DNA from: Thermococci archaeon
Lineage (GTDB): Archaea; Methanobacteriota_B; Thermococci; Thermococcales; Thermococcaceae
Assembly (NCBI GenBank): GCA_003660485.1
Contig: QMUI01000015.1
Span: 1 to 10,864 of the forward strand
Length of the DNA stretch: 10,864 nt
Reading direction: 5' to 3'
In this document: positions 1-9,458 of the stretch, piece after piece
Layout of the letters: each line of letters starts with the position of its first letter
How positions within the stretch are numbered: position 1 is the first letter of the stretch
Notes under the pieces: generated by a model
Seen by the model: the letters and a program-made list of their open reading frames with translations, nothing else
Told to the model about the DNA's origin: nothing
Databases searched by the model: none
Position numbers and translations under genes: made by a program

Positions 1-932
1 CTTATCGCGTCAATGTTTTCGGGAATCACATCACTCTCTTGGTGAACTGCTTGGATGTAGAACAATCTGTTACCCTTAACGCTTATGCTTTCCTTCCACA
101 CCGCTATCTCGTACAGGTTGTTCCACTCCCTGTGAAGATCCCTTGCAAACTCTATTATCTGAGCAGTGCTCTCAAAGCCCTTCTCCTTTTCGAATAGCAG
201 GACTCTTGTAGTGCTCTCGAATATATTAATAACATCCTCGGGCTTGAGGGGCTTCTTGAGCTCAACCATTATCGAGTGAACGTGCATTATCGTCGTTGGA
301 ACGACAAAGGCTGAGGTCTCTATATTTATTGGTATTACAGTTTGGACATCGGGCCCGTGGTGAGAGGGAACCGTTACGGTGGGCTTTATGGCATTTATTG
401 GTCCCCTCTTTATATCATTGGGATCCGCCGCTCTTCTAATCATTACGGCGTAGACATAGTCTATGTACTCCTGAATCGCGCTTAACGTCCTAACAAGGCC
501 AGTTGTGTTGCATGAGACAACTCTGACGTAGTCCTTTCCCAGGGCCTTTTCATAATTTGCCTGGGCTACGAATGAAACCTCCGCAACCTCTGCTTTTTCT
601 CCTCCTTGAAACACGGCCTTAACTCCTGCTTTCTCGTACAGAGGCTTGTTTTTGGCTCCCATTCCTCCTGGGGTTGCGTCTACTATAACATCTACTTTTT
701 CCAGGAGATCATTGAGAGTCCCCTCAACTTCAAATCCAGCCTTTTCGAACCTTGGTAAGAATTCCTCGCTTGCTGCATATACGGGAATCCCAAGTTCCTT
801 AGCTCTATAAGCTTCAAAGTCTGGTTTTGTCTTTGTGACTCCAATGAGTTTCATGTCATCTTGCTTCATAACGGCATAGGCGACTCTCTTTCCTATCGTT
901 CCGTAACCGTTAATTCCCACCTTAACCTTCAT
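1..932 (-). CDS. gap: Glyceraldehyde-3-phosphate dehydrogenase (phosphorylating, archaeal type II), 3' end cut by window
   Basis: The minus strand is open from an ATG at 932-930 to the window edge, giving 310 complete codons. The family is about 334 residues, so roughly 24 C-terminal residues lie outside. The enzyme interconverts glyceraldehyde-3-phosphate and 1,3-bisphosphoglycerate with NAD(P) in the cytoplasm. In Thermococcales it is thought to serve mainly gluconeogenesis, because glycolysis uses a ferredoxin-dependent GAPOR. Visible marks are the N-terminal Rossmann motif [14 protein letters not shown] (residues 4-17), the [11 protein letters not shown] segment near 85-95, and the catalytic cysteine C141 in [11 protein letters not shown]. 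An SD GGTGA (941-937) sits 4 bases before the ATG. The gene is divergent from the L35Ae gene and has its own TATA-like box and a TGM-like palindrome upstream. Family assignment is very secure; no frameshift was found on reading it through. Confidence 0.96.
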   Translation of the reverse strand, partial: MKVKVGINGYGTIGKRVAYAVMKQDDMKLIGVTKTKPDFEAYRAKELGIPVYAASEEFLPRFEKAGFEVEGTLNDLLEKVDVIVDATPGGMGAKNKPLYEKAGVKAVFQGGEKAEVAEVSFVAQANYEKALGKDYVRVVSCNTTGLVRTLSAIQEYIDYVYAVMIRRAADPNDIKRGPINAIKPTVTVPSHHGPDVQTVIPINIETSAFVVPTTIMHVHSIMVELKKPLKPEDVINIFESTTRVLLFEKEKGFESTAQIIEFARDLHREWNNLYEIAVWKESISVKGNRLFYIQAVHQESDVIPENIDAI

Positions 933-964
933 TTTCTCACCCAGTTTTCACTTTCTTGGGGCCA

Positions 965-973
965 TCTATAAGC
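965..973 (-). promoter_or_regulatory. TATA-like box for gap
   Basis: On the minus strand the sequence reads CGCTTATAGATGG around 974-962, an acceptable archaeal TATA element. With the usual spacing of about 25 bases, transcription would start near 940-945, giving a very short leader that still contains the GGTGA ribosome binding site (941-937). This is a motif call by eye. Confidence 0.45.
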
Positions 974-980
974 GTTGTTT

Positions 981-997
981 AGTCACTCGCGGTGAGT
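981..997. promoter_or_regulatory. TGM-like palindrome (TCAC-N5-GTGA), candidate Tgr/TrmBL1 site
   Basis: Positions 983-986 read TCAC and 992-995 read GTGA, separated by exactly five bases (TCGCG). This is the core of the Thermococcales glycolytic motif TATCAC-N5-GTGATA bound by the TrmB-like regulator Tgr/TrmBL1. The outermost bases do not match the consensus. The site lies just upstream of the gap TATA box, which is the position known for genes this regulator activates under gluconeogenic conditions, and gap is a fitting target. It is also upstream of the L35Ae promoter on the other strand. Binding is inferred. Confidence 0.55.
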
Positions 998-1008
998 TTG
1001 AGTGGGAA

Positions 1009-1021
1009 TAATATTTAAAAG
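1009..1021 (+). promoter_or_regulatory. TATA box for rpl35ae (and probably trm1)
   Basis: AATAATATTTAAAAG at 1007-1021 contains a strong archaeal TATA core, ATTTAAAA. A start about 25 bases downstream falls near 1040-1045, so the L35Ae transcript would have a leader of about ten bases carrying the GGTGGTG ribosome binding site. Confidence 0.6.
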
Positions 1022-1053
1022 CTACGTTAGGTTATGTATGCCCGGTGGTGCGG

Positions 1054-1317
1054 ATGAGGATCAAGGGAGTTGTTTTAAGTTACAGGAGGAGTAAGGAGAA
1101 CCAGCATACTAACGTCATGATTATTAAGCCTCTGAACGTCAATAGCAGGGAGGAAGCTTCAGAACTTATTGGTAGGCTTGTTATCTGGAGGAGCCCAAGT
1201 GGCAAGATCCTTAAAGGTAAGATAGTTAGGGTTCATGGTACTAGGGGAGCAGTTAGGGCAAGGTTCGAGAAGGGGCTTCCTGGTCAGGCCCTTGGTGACT
1301 ACGTTGAGATTCTCTGA
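1054..1317 (+). CDS. rpl35ae: Large ribosomal subunit protein L35Ae
   Basis: This 87-residue basic protein belongs to the archaeal/eukaryotic L35Ae family, a small beta-barrel RNA-binding protein of the 50S subunit. It starts [20 protein letters not shown] and ends in the family's typical [18 protein letters not shown] segment, with a basic loop [14 protein letters not shown] in between. Two GTG codons lie in frame at 1045 and 1048, but they are part of GGTGGTG (1044-1050), which serves well as a ribosome binding site for the ATG at 1054; known homologues also begin at this methionine. A TATA box lies about 35 bases upstream. The gene is followed 24 bases later by trm1 and may be co-transcribed with it, although a T-rich stretch lies between. 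Confidence 0.93.
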   Translation: MRIKGVVLSYRRSKENQHTNVMIIKPLNVNSREEASELIGRLVIWRSPSGKILKGKIVRVHGTRGAVRARFEKGLPGQALGDYVEIL

Positions 1318-1341
1318 TTAACCTTTGTTTTTGGTGAGAAA

Positions 1342-2481
1342 ATGGAACTTTTTGAAGTTATTGAAGGCAAAGCTAGGATTTTAGTTCCGAAAGCTGAGAG
1401 TATTTACGATTCTCCGGTCTTCTATAATCCCAGGATGGCTCTGAATAGAGACGTTGTAGTTCTTCTCTTGAAGGTATTAAAACCTAGGATAGTTCTCGAT
1501 GCACTTTCAGCAACTGGTATAAGGGGAATAAGATTTGCCTTAGAAACCCCTGCAGAAGAGATATGGCTTAACGACATAAGTATGGAGGCTTACGAGTTAA
1601 TGAAAAGAAATGTTCTTTTGAATTTCCCTGGGGAACTTAAGGAGAGGGGAAATAGGGCTTTTCTTGAAGGAGAGAAGGAGATAGTAGTAAATCACGATGA
1701 TGCCAATAGGTTAATGGCTGAAAAACATAGATATTTCCACTTTATAGATCTTGATCCATTTGGTTCCCCAATGGAGTTTCTTGACACCGCGTTAAGGAGC
1801 GTAAAGAGAAAGGGCATTTTGGGGGTTACGGCAACTGATGGTGCTCCCCTTTGTGGAGCTCATCCTAAAGCTTGCTTGAGGAAGTATTTGGCGGTTCCCC
1901 TTAGAGGAGAACTCTGTCATGAAGTTGGCACTAGGATCCTTGTTGGGGTAATAGCTAGGTATGCGGCGAAATATGACCTTGGTATAGAGGTCTTGCTTGC
2001 TTACTATAAAGACCACTACTTTAGAGCATTTGTAAGGCTTAGAAATGGTGCAAAAAAAGGAGATGAAAGCTTGGAGAATCTTGGATACGTGTACTTTGAC
2101 GAAAAAACTGGAAGGTTCGAAATAGAAAGGGGGTTTTTGCCGACCAAACCAAACGCTTATGGGCCAATTTGGCTTGGTCCTCTGAAAAATAAAGATATCG
2201 TCGAAGAAATGTTTAAACTCGCCAAATCTGGCATTGAATTAGCCAGACCCAGGGAGGCTTTAAAGTTGTTGCATATGCTCCATGAGGAGCTTGATATCCC
2301 TCTATTTTACGATACCCATGCAATTGGAAAAAGAATAAAGGTAGAGACTAAGAAACTTGGGGAGATAATAAAAACTCTACGAGAAAAAGGATATAGAGCC
2401 ACTAGAACCCATTTCTCGCCAACTGGGATTAAGACCGATGCTCCCTATGAGGTATTCGTTGATGTTATGAGGAAAGTTTAG
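1342..2481 (+). CDS. trm1: tRNA (guanine(26)-N2)-dimethyltransferase Trm1
   Basis: A 379-residue SAM-dependent methyltransferase that makes N2,N2-dimethylguanosine at position 26 of tRNA, at the junction of the D and anticodon stems. The length matches the Pyrococcus enzyme (about 380). Visible motifs are the SAM-binding loop [12 protein letters not shown] (53-64), acidic NDIS (77-80) for the cofactor ribose, and catalytic motif [10 protein letters not shown] (136-143). Cysteines at 171, 178 and 192 fall in the region [12 protein letters not shown] onward, and the C-terminal half is the Trm1-specific domain. The ATG at 1342 has an SD GGTGA at 1333-1337. It lies downstream of the L35Ae gene on the same strand. 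Its TAG stop shares bases with the TAA stop of the convergent membrane-protein gene (TTAG, 2478-2481), so the two genes meet with no intergenic space. Confidence 0.96.
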   Translation: MELFEVIEGKARILVPKAESIYDSPVFYNPRMALNRDVVVLLLKVLKPRIVLDALSATGIRGIRFALETPAEEIWLNDISMEAYELMKRNVLLNFPGELKERGNRAFLEGEKEIVVNHDDANRLMAEKHRYFHFIDLDPFGSPMEFLDTALRSVKRKGILGVTATDGAPLCGAHPKACLRKYLAVPLRGELCHEVGTRILVGVIARYAAKYDLGIEVLLAYYKDHYFRAFVRLRNGAKKGDESLENLGYVYFDEKTGRFEIERGFLPTKPNAYGPIWLGPLKNKDIVEEMFKLAKSGIELARPREALKLLHMLHEELDIPLFYDTHAIGKRIKVETKKLGEIIKTLREKGYRATRTHFSPTGIKTDAPYEVFVDVMRKV

Positions 2482-2693
2482 CGCTTTCTATACCATTCAA
2501 AAGTAGCTGTTGCAATGAACCCGAATAAAAATGATATTACCCAAGGAATCCTTTCATATAACCCAAATGCTAGCGCCGACCCTCCAGCTATCCCTGCAGT
2601 AAATATCGCTTCAATTTTTCTTTTCTTATATCCAAGATACCCAGATAAAAAGATAAATATGAGAGCGATCCAGAAAAAGCTATCTTTATTCAC
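2478..2693 (-). CDS. Small membrane protein of unknown function (71 aa)
   Basis: I do not recognise this family. The 71-residue product has three hydrophobic stretches, about 5-22 ([17 protein letters not shown]), 28-46 (Ala/Gly-rich) and 49-66, separated by a basic loop KKRKIE. It ends in YRKR, as expected of a small inner membrane protein. The start is GTG at 2693; a strong SD GGAGGTGG lies about 7 bases upstream (2709-2701) inside the end of the pantoate kinase gene, which it overlaps by 8 bases. That argues for a real, translationally coupled gene at the end of the TOPRIM-xerA-pantoate kinase operon. Its stop overlaps the stop of trm1 in a TTAG. A role linked to pantoate or CoA metabolism is possible only by position. 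Confidence 0.72.
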   Translation of the reverse strand: MNKDSFFWIALIFIFLSGYLGYKKRKIEAIFTAGIAGGSALAFGLYERIPWVISFLFGFIATATFEWYRKR

Positions 2694-3594
2694 TTCCGAT
2701 CCACCTCCCTACCCTAGGTTTGCCCCAGTATATATTAACTATGTCAAATGGCAGGTTTAAATCTAGAACAGCTTTTCTAACCTTTCCAACGTCTTCTTCC
2801 CTTATAAGGGCAAAGAGCCCTCTTCCCAACATTATCATTGATGAAGGAAGATTTAGAACCTTGTCTATATCCTTGGCTATCTCTATTAGCTCGTCATCCA
2901 TTAAGCCGGTACTCTCGGCAAATCTTCGGGCTTCATGCATCAGCGTTTCTGGTCTTGGATCCCTAAGTAATTTATTGATTGCGTCTTTTCCTCTATTCCT
3001 TATTTCCTTTATAATGTCACTAGAGAGCACATCTTTTGTCGCTAGTCTCCCAAGGGGAATTACAAGAACCTTATATCCATCGCATAAAATGTTATCAACA
3101 ACTGCTTTTCCGGGGCCTCCTTCCTTTAGCCTAATCTCAATCCCGCCTGCCAGTTGGGCAACAACGTCTCCTAATCCGCCCTTGTAAAGAACCTCAGCTT
3201 CATGTGCAACTTTTGCGGCTTGAAGCAATGTCACTCCAAATTTATATGCCAAGGTTAGTGCGGTTCCTAATGCACCCCCCGCGCTATTACCGAAGCCATA
3301 TCCGTTTGGAAAATCGAAGTACTGCCACACCTCAACTTCTCCAATAAAGTCTTCAGGAATAAGTTTTTCAGCAACATGATAAGTTATCTTTGCATTCTCC
3401 CTCTTAACGGGTTCTCCATTGAAAGTTACATGAACGTGTCTTTCAAGGCTTGTTTCCTCGATATTAAGGAACACGTTAGTTCCTTTATCTAAGTTTATTC
3501 CAGCTCCTAGTGAGCCTGAAAGTTGTGGTTCTTCTTTGAGAATTGGAACAAAAAAAGCAGTTATATGGGCTGGAATGAAGGCTCTGATCAGCAT
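2686..3594 (-). CDS. Pantoate kinase (archaeal CoA pathway, GHMP kinase family)
   Basis: A 302-residue GHMP-superfamily kinase of the COG1829 type, shown in Thermococcus to be pantoate kinase. It phosphorylates pantoate to 4-phosphopantoate, which phosphopantothenate synthetase then joins to beta-alanine; archaea use this pair in place of bacterial PanC/CoaA. The N terminus RAFIPAHITAFF and GSLGAGINLD (about 28-36) fit the family. The ATP-loop motif is PNGYGFGNSAGGA (96-108), and a later GGLGDVVAQLAGG segment is also family-typical. Two in-frame ATGs exist (3600 and 3594). AGGAGGT abuts the first but lies 6 bases before the second, so 3594 is chosen. It follows the XerA stop by two bases and overlaps the small membrane-protein gene by 8 bases, so all are likely one transcript. 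Confidence 0.9.
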   Translation of the reverse strand: MLIRAFIPAHITAFFVPILKEEPQLSGSLGAGINLDKGTNVFLNIEETSLERHVHVTFNGEPVKRENAKITYHVAEKLIPEDFIGEVEVWQYFDFPNGYGFGNSAGGALGTALTLAYKFGVTLLQAAKVAHEAEVLYKGGLGDVVAQLAGGIEIRLKEGGPGKAVVDNILCDGYKVLVIPLGRLATKDVLSSDIIKEIRNRGKDAINKLLRDPRPETLMHEARRFAESTGLMDDELIEIAKDIDKVLNLPSSMIMLGRGLFALIREEDVGKVRKAVLDLNLPFDIVNIYWGKPRVGRWIGSE

Positions 3595-3596
3595 GA

Positions 3597-4430
3597 TCAT
3601 ACCTCCTTCTTAAGGTTTTCAATAAGCTTTGCCCTTTCGACGGCTTCCCTAAGATGTTTTGCTGTTACTTTGGTGTAAATTTGAGTTGTAGATAGATTTG
3701 CATGGCCAAGAAGTTCTTGGATTATCCTTATATCAACACCGCTCTCAAGCATATGGGTCGCGAAACTATGCCTTAATTGGTGAGGGGTTACCTTTACTCC
3801 CGCTTTCTCCCCGTACATCTTGACTATTCGCCACACCGTTTTTGGAGATAATTTATCTTTCTTTTTTCTTCTTTTCTCCACGAAGAGATAGGGACTATCA
3901 TCTTTTCTAGCCTTGAGGTACTTTCTAATTTCTCCAAGTAAGTCTTTAGGCAAGGGTATTACCCTGTCTTTTCCTCCTTTTCCTCCCTTTACTCTAAGAA
4001 GTCCATTCTCAAAATCAACGTCTTCTTTTCTTAGGTTACAAAGCTCCGATATTCTTAAACCAGCCCCGTACATCAGGAGAATTATTAACCTGTCCCTTGG
4101 GCTTTCAATAACGCTTATTACTCTCCTAACTTCCTCTCGGGTTAAACTTTTTGGTAGTGTTTTTGGAACCTTGGGGTTTTTTAGCCTTTCAGCTTCATAG
4201 TCGAGCCCTTCAAATCGGAAATACGCCTTTAATGCTTGTACCACTAAGTTTAAACTCCTCATAGAGTACCCCTTTCTTCTAAGCTTGGCTAGGAATTTTA
4301 AAGCGTCTCGAGCCGTCGGAGAGTATCCTTCCTCTAAAAATTTTGAAACAAAGTAAGTGTACATCCTTATGGTGTTTAGACTTTTTCCTTCAAGCTCTAA
4401 GTATGTTGCAAATTCCTCAATGTCACTCAA
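3597..4430 (-). CDS. xerA: Tyrosine recombinase XerA
   Basis: A 277-residue tyrosine recombinase of the archaeal XerA type, which resolves chromosome dimers by acting at a dif-like site. An N-terminal SAM-like core-binding domain (about 1-85) precedes the catalytic domain. The catalytic set is complete: R126 in [10 protein letters not shown]151 in [10 protein letters not shown]217 and R220 in HQLRHSF, H243 in [10 protein letters not shown], and the nucleophile Y252. The only plausible start is a TTG at 4430, after GAGGGAGAG; no ATG or GTG is in frame nearby, and an in-frame stop lies shortly upstream. It overlaps the upstream TOPRIM gene by 8 bases, which implies translational coupling. No dif-like sequence was seen in the window. 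The neighbours are housekeeping genes and the reading frame is intact, so this is a resident recombinase, not an integrase of a mobile element. Confidence 0.93.
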   Translation of the reverse strand: MSDIEEFATYLELEGKSLNTIRMYTYFVSKFLEEGYSPTARDALKFLAKLRRKGYSMRSLNLVVQALKAYFRFEGLDYEAERLKNPKVPKTLPKSLTREEVRRVISVIESPRDRLIILLMYGAGLRISELCNLRKEDVDFENGLLRVKGGKGGKDRVIPLPKDLLGEIRKYLKARKDDSPYLFVEKRRKKKDKLSPKTVWRIVKMYGEKAGVKVTPHQLRHSFATHMLESGVDIRIIQELLGHANLSTTQIYTKVTAKHLREAVERAKLIENLKKEV

Positions 4431-5286
4431 CTTTCTCTCCCTCAGTCTCTATGACTTCAATTTCTTCTTCAACTTTCTCTCCTCCTTCAACAACCTCAAT
4501 TTCCTTTTCTTCTCTTTCTTCCTTTTTAGTTAACTTAAGGGTTAAGTATACCGTTCTCAAGAGCTCTTCTAATGCCTTTTCATCTTCTGCGTAAACGAAT
4601 CCTTGGCCTACTATTACTTTACCTGAGAACCCAAGAGTTTTCACTGCTTTATCAAAGACTTCCTCACTTGGTAGCTCAATTCCTGGGAATAATTCCTTCC
4701 ACTTCTCTTCTAGCTTGTAAACTTTTGCTCTCTTCTTGACGATTTCCATGAGCCTTGAATTTTCTGCTTCAGCTCTCTTTAATTCTTCCTGAACTTCTTG
4801 GTACTTTTTCTCGAGTTCCTCTACCTTCCTCTTTAACTCTTCATTTTCTTTTTCCAACTCTTCAAACTTCCCCTTTAGGTCGAGATAGTCTCTCCTAAGC
4901 TCCATGTATTCGGGAAGCCTCTGCAGGGTCTTAAGTCCTGCTCTAACGAGGGCGTTCTTTAATTCCTTTCTTACAAGTTCCACGTCTATATGTTCTAAGT
5001 CGTGTCCCAGGGGGAGTTTCATCCTCTCTATATGTCCAACCATCTCGCTTAGCTCATTGAAAAGTCTCTCTGCCAATTCCCTGCCCACTCTATCAGCATC
5101 AGTTGCTATAATTAAAAGATCGGCACCGGCAGCGGCGCTCTTTGCTATCTCTATGTTAGTCGTGGGTATAATTGATGAGATAGTTATGTTGTACTCGCTT
5201 CCCAATGCAAGGCCTTGAAGTGCCTTACTAACAACCTCCACATCACTTGCTCCTTCAACAAGAATTCTAACATCAACTATTGTCAT
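4423..5286 (-). CDS. TOPRIM-domain protein with long coiled coil and acidic tail, unknown function
   Basis: A 287-residue protein with an N-terminal TOPRIM-like fold: [12 protein letters not shown] (8-19) supplies the conserved glutamate E11, and [14 protein letters not shown] (57-70) supplies the D63-x-D65 metal pair. TOPRIM domains occur in topoisomerases, primases, OLD nucleases and RecR. Residues about 127-190 form a heptad-rich coiled coil (repeated [15 protein letters not shown] stretches). A small globular part follows to about 252, then a very acidic Glu/Lys tail (255-287). It lacks other topoisomerase or DnaG domains, so I make no enzyme call. The ATG at 5286 is preferred over a GTG at 5295, because that GTG lies within the SD GGAGGTGA (5299-5292). 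It is first in the operon and overlaps xerA by 8 bases, suggesting a shared job in DNA handling (inference). Confidence 0.85.
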   Translation of the reverse strand: MTIVDVRILVEGASDVEVVSKALQGLALGSEYNITISSIIPTTNIEIAKSAAAGADLLIIATDADRVGRELAERLFNELSEMVGHIERMKLPLGHDLEHIDVELVRKELKNALVRAGLKTLQRLPEYMELRRDYLDLKGKFEELEKENEELKRKVEELEKKYQEVQEELKRAEAENSRLMEIVKKRAKVYKLEEKWKELFPGIELPSEEVFDKAVKTLGFSGKVIVGQGFVYAEDEKALEELLRTVYLTLKLTKKEEREEKEIEVVEGGEKVEEEIEVIETEGEKVE

Positions 5287-5332
5287 TCCTTTCACCTCCG
5301 GCTTTCCCGGTCGCTCTAATCTCGGTGACCTG

Positions 5333-5342
5333 TTAATTAAAC
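5333..5342 (-). promoter_or_regulatory. TATA-like box for the TOPRIM-xerA operon
   Basis: The minus strand reads TGTTTAATTAACAGG across 5343-5329, an A/T-rich archaeal TATA-like core. Transcription would begin near 5315, leaving a leader of about 28 bases with the GGAGGTGA site. A second candidate is TTATTAAAGG (about 5357-5348). Confidence 0.35.
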
Positions 5343-5380
5343 ATTGTCCTTTAATAACTATTGGGAATAATTCGAAGCTA

Positions 5381-5405
5381 TTTTATATGCCGAAAATTAT
5401 ATAAG
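5381..5405 (+). promoter_or_regulatory. TATA/BRE region for the SAM synthetase gene
   Basis: Two TATA-like elements lie in tandem: TTTTATATG at 5381-5389 and CGAAAATTATATAAG at 5391-5405, the second preceded by a good BRE-like CGAAAA. The first would give a leader of about 30 bases, the second one of about 15. Which one is used cannot be told from sequence. Confidence 0.5.
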
Positions 5406-5439
5406 TTTAGTTGAGCGTTGGGTTGGTGAGGTGACGATC

Positions 5440-6645
5440 ATGGCCAGGAACATCGTTGTAGAAGAGATTGTAAGGACACCAGTTGAAATGCAGAAGGTTG
5501 AGCTAGTGGAGAGGAAGGGAATCGGCCATCCAGATAGCATAGCTGACGGAATTGCTGAAGCCGTAAGCAGGGCTCTTTGCAGAGAGTACATGAAGAGGTA
5601 TGGGGTTATTCTCCACCATAACACTGATCAGGTAGAGGTCGTTGGAGGAAGGGCCTATCCAAAGTTCGGTGGCGGTGAAGTTGTTAAACCCATTTACATT
5701 CTACTCTCTGGAAGGGCGGTCGAACTTGTTGACCAAGAACTCTTTCCTGTTCATGAGGTTGCTATAAGGGCTGCAAAAGATTATCTAAAGAAGAATATAA
5801 GGCATCTTGACGTCGAGAACCATGTTGTAATAGATTCGAGGATTGGTCAGGGGAGTGTTGATCTTGTAAGCGTGTTTAACAAGGCTAAGGAGAACCCAAT
5901 ACCGCTTGCAAACGACACGTCATTTGGAGTTGGTTTTGCACCACTGACAGAGACCGAGAAGCTAGTTCTTGAGACTGAGAAGCTCCTGAATGGGGAGAAG
6001 TTCAAGAGAGAGAATCCGGCGGTTGGAGAGGATATAAAAGTTATGGGGCTCAGGAAGGGAGATGAGATTGACCTAACGATTGCCGCTGCAATAGTTGACA
6101 GCGAGGTTGCAGATCCTAAGGAGTACATGGAGGTAAAGGACAAGATCAGAGAAGCCGTTGAGGAACTGGCCAAAGACATAACATCAAGGAAGGTCAACAT
6201 ATACGTTAACACGGCTGATGATCCTGAGAAGGACATTTACTATATCACCGTTACCGGAACGTCGGCTGAAGCGGGTGATGATGGATCTGTTGGAAGGGGG
6301 AACAGGGTTAACGGCTTAATAACGCCCAACAGGCACATGAGCATGGAGGCCGCTGCCGGTAAAAATCCTGTTTCGCACGTTGGGAAGATATACAACATTC
6401 TTGCAATGCTCATAGCGAACGATATAGCAAAGGCCTTACCAGTTGAGGAGGTTTATGTGAGGATACTCAGCCAGATAGGTAAGCCAATTGACCAGCCTCT
6501 CGTTGCCAGCATTCAGGTTATTCCGAAGCAGGGTCACAGTGTCAAGGAATTCGAAAAGGATGCCTACGCAATAGCCGATGAGTGGCTTGCAAACATAACT
6601 AAGATCCAGAAAATGATACTGGAAGACAAGGTTAACGTATTCTAA
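5440..6645 (+). CDS. mat: S-adenosylmethionine synthetase, archaeal type
   Basis: A 401-residue archaeal-type methionine adenosyltransferase (the family distinct from bacterial MetK), converting methionine and ATP to S-adenosylmethionine. Diagnostic stretches are [17 protein letters not shown] (24-40), [12 protein letters not shown] (59-70), [12 protein letters not shown] (130-141), and the glycine-rich [17 protein letters not shown] (273-289) followed by [20 protein letters not shown] (291-310). The ATG at 5440 is chosen over a GTG at 5431. The sequence GGTGAGGTGA (5424-5433) gives two overlapping ribosome binding sites, one well placed for 5440, and homologues start MARNIVVEE. It stands alone on the plus strand, divergent from the TOPRIM operon. 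Its product feeds the methyltransferases Trm1 and KsgA encoded nearby. Confidence 0.97.
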   Translation: MARNIVVEEIVRTPVEMQKVELVERKGIGHPDSIADGIAEAVSRALCREYMKRYGVILHHNTDQVEVVGGRAYPKFGGGEVVKPIYILLSGRAVELVDQELFPVHEVAIRAAKDYLKKNIRHLDVENHVVIDSRIGQGSVDLVSVFNKAKENPIPLANDTSFGVGFAPLTETEKLVLETEKLLNGEKFKRENPAVGEDIKVMGLRKGDEIDLTIAAAIVDSEVADPKEYMEVKDKIREAVEELAKDITSRKVNIYVNTADDPEKDIYYITVTGTSAEAGDDGSVGRGNRVNGLITPNRHMSMEAAAGKNPVSHVGKIYNILAMLIANDIAKALPVEEVYVRILSQIGKPIDQPLVASIQVIPKQGHSVKEFEKDAYAIADEWLANITKIQKMILEDKVNVF

Positions 6646-6825
6646 ACGATCTCGAGTTCTTTTAATTCCCTTTTCAATAATGCGAGTTGGTGCTCGTTCA
6701 GCGTCCTATTGCCTATAAGCACTATCAAAATTGATCTCTTCACTAGCATAATAGTCCTTTGCACTTGAGAGGAGCTTCATTACACTCTCAAAGCCATTTT
6801 CTAGAAAAGGTATTCTAACAAAGTA
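6642..6825 (-). pseudogene. Probable remnant of a small frameshifted gene
   Basis: The 197-base gap between the SAM synthetase and KsgA genes contains two overlapping minus-strand open stretches with coding character in different frames. The upstream one (6825-6709) reads ...RIPFLENGFESVMKLLSS..., then AKDYYASEE, before a stop. The downstream one runs from an ATG at 6749 to a TAG at 6644-6642, giving 35 residues: MLVKRSILIVLIGN, then [21 protein letters not shown]. Together they resemble one small alpha/beta protein broken by a one-base shift within about 6709-6750. A further out-of-frame fragment MLNTLLEYLF lies just upstream. The final TAG overlaps the SAM synthetase TAA (CTAA), as happens with real convergent genes here. 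I do not recognise the family. The 35-residue ORF could instead be a real microprotein gene, or the reading could be chance. Confidence 0.4.
6656..6674 (+). terminator. Possible T-rich terminator after the SAM synthetase gene
   Basis: Pyrimidine/T-rich TTCTTTTAATTCCCTTTT follows the SAM synthetase stop by about ten bases. Archaeal transcription ends at such T-tracts without a hairpin. The signal is modest, and the same bases may be the 3' end of a degraded minus-strand gene. Confidence 0.3.
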
Positions 6826-6842
6826 TTAAGCATTATATCATA

Positions 6843-8298
<1,456 letters not shown>

Positions 8299-8330
8299 AC
8301 TCAACCCCCCAGAAATCTATGAATGCAGAG

Positions 8331-8340
8331 TTTTAATACT
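8331..8340 (-). promoter_or_regulatory. TATA box for DUF655-ksgA
   Basis: The minus strand reads AAAGTATTAAAACTC around 8343-8329. A start about 25 bases on would fall near 8310, giving a leader of about a dozen bases consisting mainly of the G-rich ribosome binding site. Confidence 0.45.
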
Positions 8341-8358
8341 TTTGTCCGCTATCCCGAA

Positions 8359-8370
8359 TTGTTTAAATAT
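8359..8370 (+). promoter_or_regulatory. TATA box for the M42 aminopeptidase operon
   Basis: CGAATTGTTTAAATATCC at 8355-8372 contains a clear TTTAAATA core. The predicted start near 8390 leaves a leader of about 20 bases with the SD GGGGGTGG (8400-8407). Confidence 0.55.
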
Positions 8371-8376
8371 CCTTGA

Positions 8377-9453
<1,077 letters not shown>

Positions 9454-9458
9454 TGGGA

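Noticed and set aside
1323..1332. T-rich stretch between rpl35ae and trm1 as a terminator
   Set aside because: It is only a short interrupted T-run, and the 24-base spacing with no TATA box before trm1 favours co-transcription.
2720..3187. 155-residue plus-strand ORF
   Set aside because: It is antisense to the pantoate kinase gene, Ser/Leu/Pro-rich with no recognisable domain and no ribosome binding site; it mirrors the codons of the real gene.
3597..4430. XerA as integrase of an integrated element
   Set aside because: No tRNA, attachment repeats or plasmid/viral genes are nearby; neighbours are housekeeping genes and the protein is the chromosomal XerA type.
5847..6236. 129-residue minus-strand ORF
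   Set aside because: It lies wholly antisense within the SAM synthetase gene and has the low-complexity Ser/Leu composition typical of shadow frames.
6180..6290. Possible C/D box small RNA (GATGATCCTGAG and GTGATGATGG motifs)
   Set aside because: The motifs fall in conserved codons of the SAM synthetase gene and do not form a C-D'-C'-D set with proper spacing.
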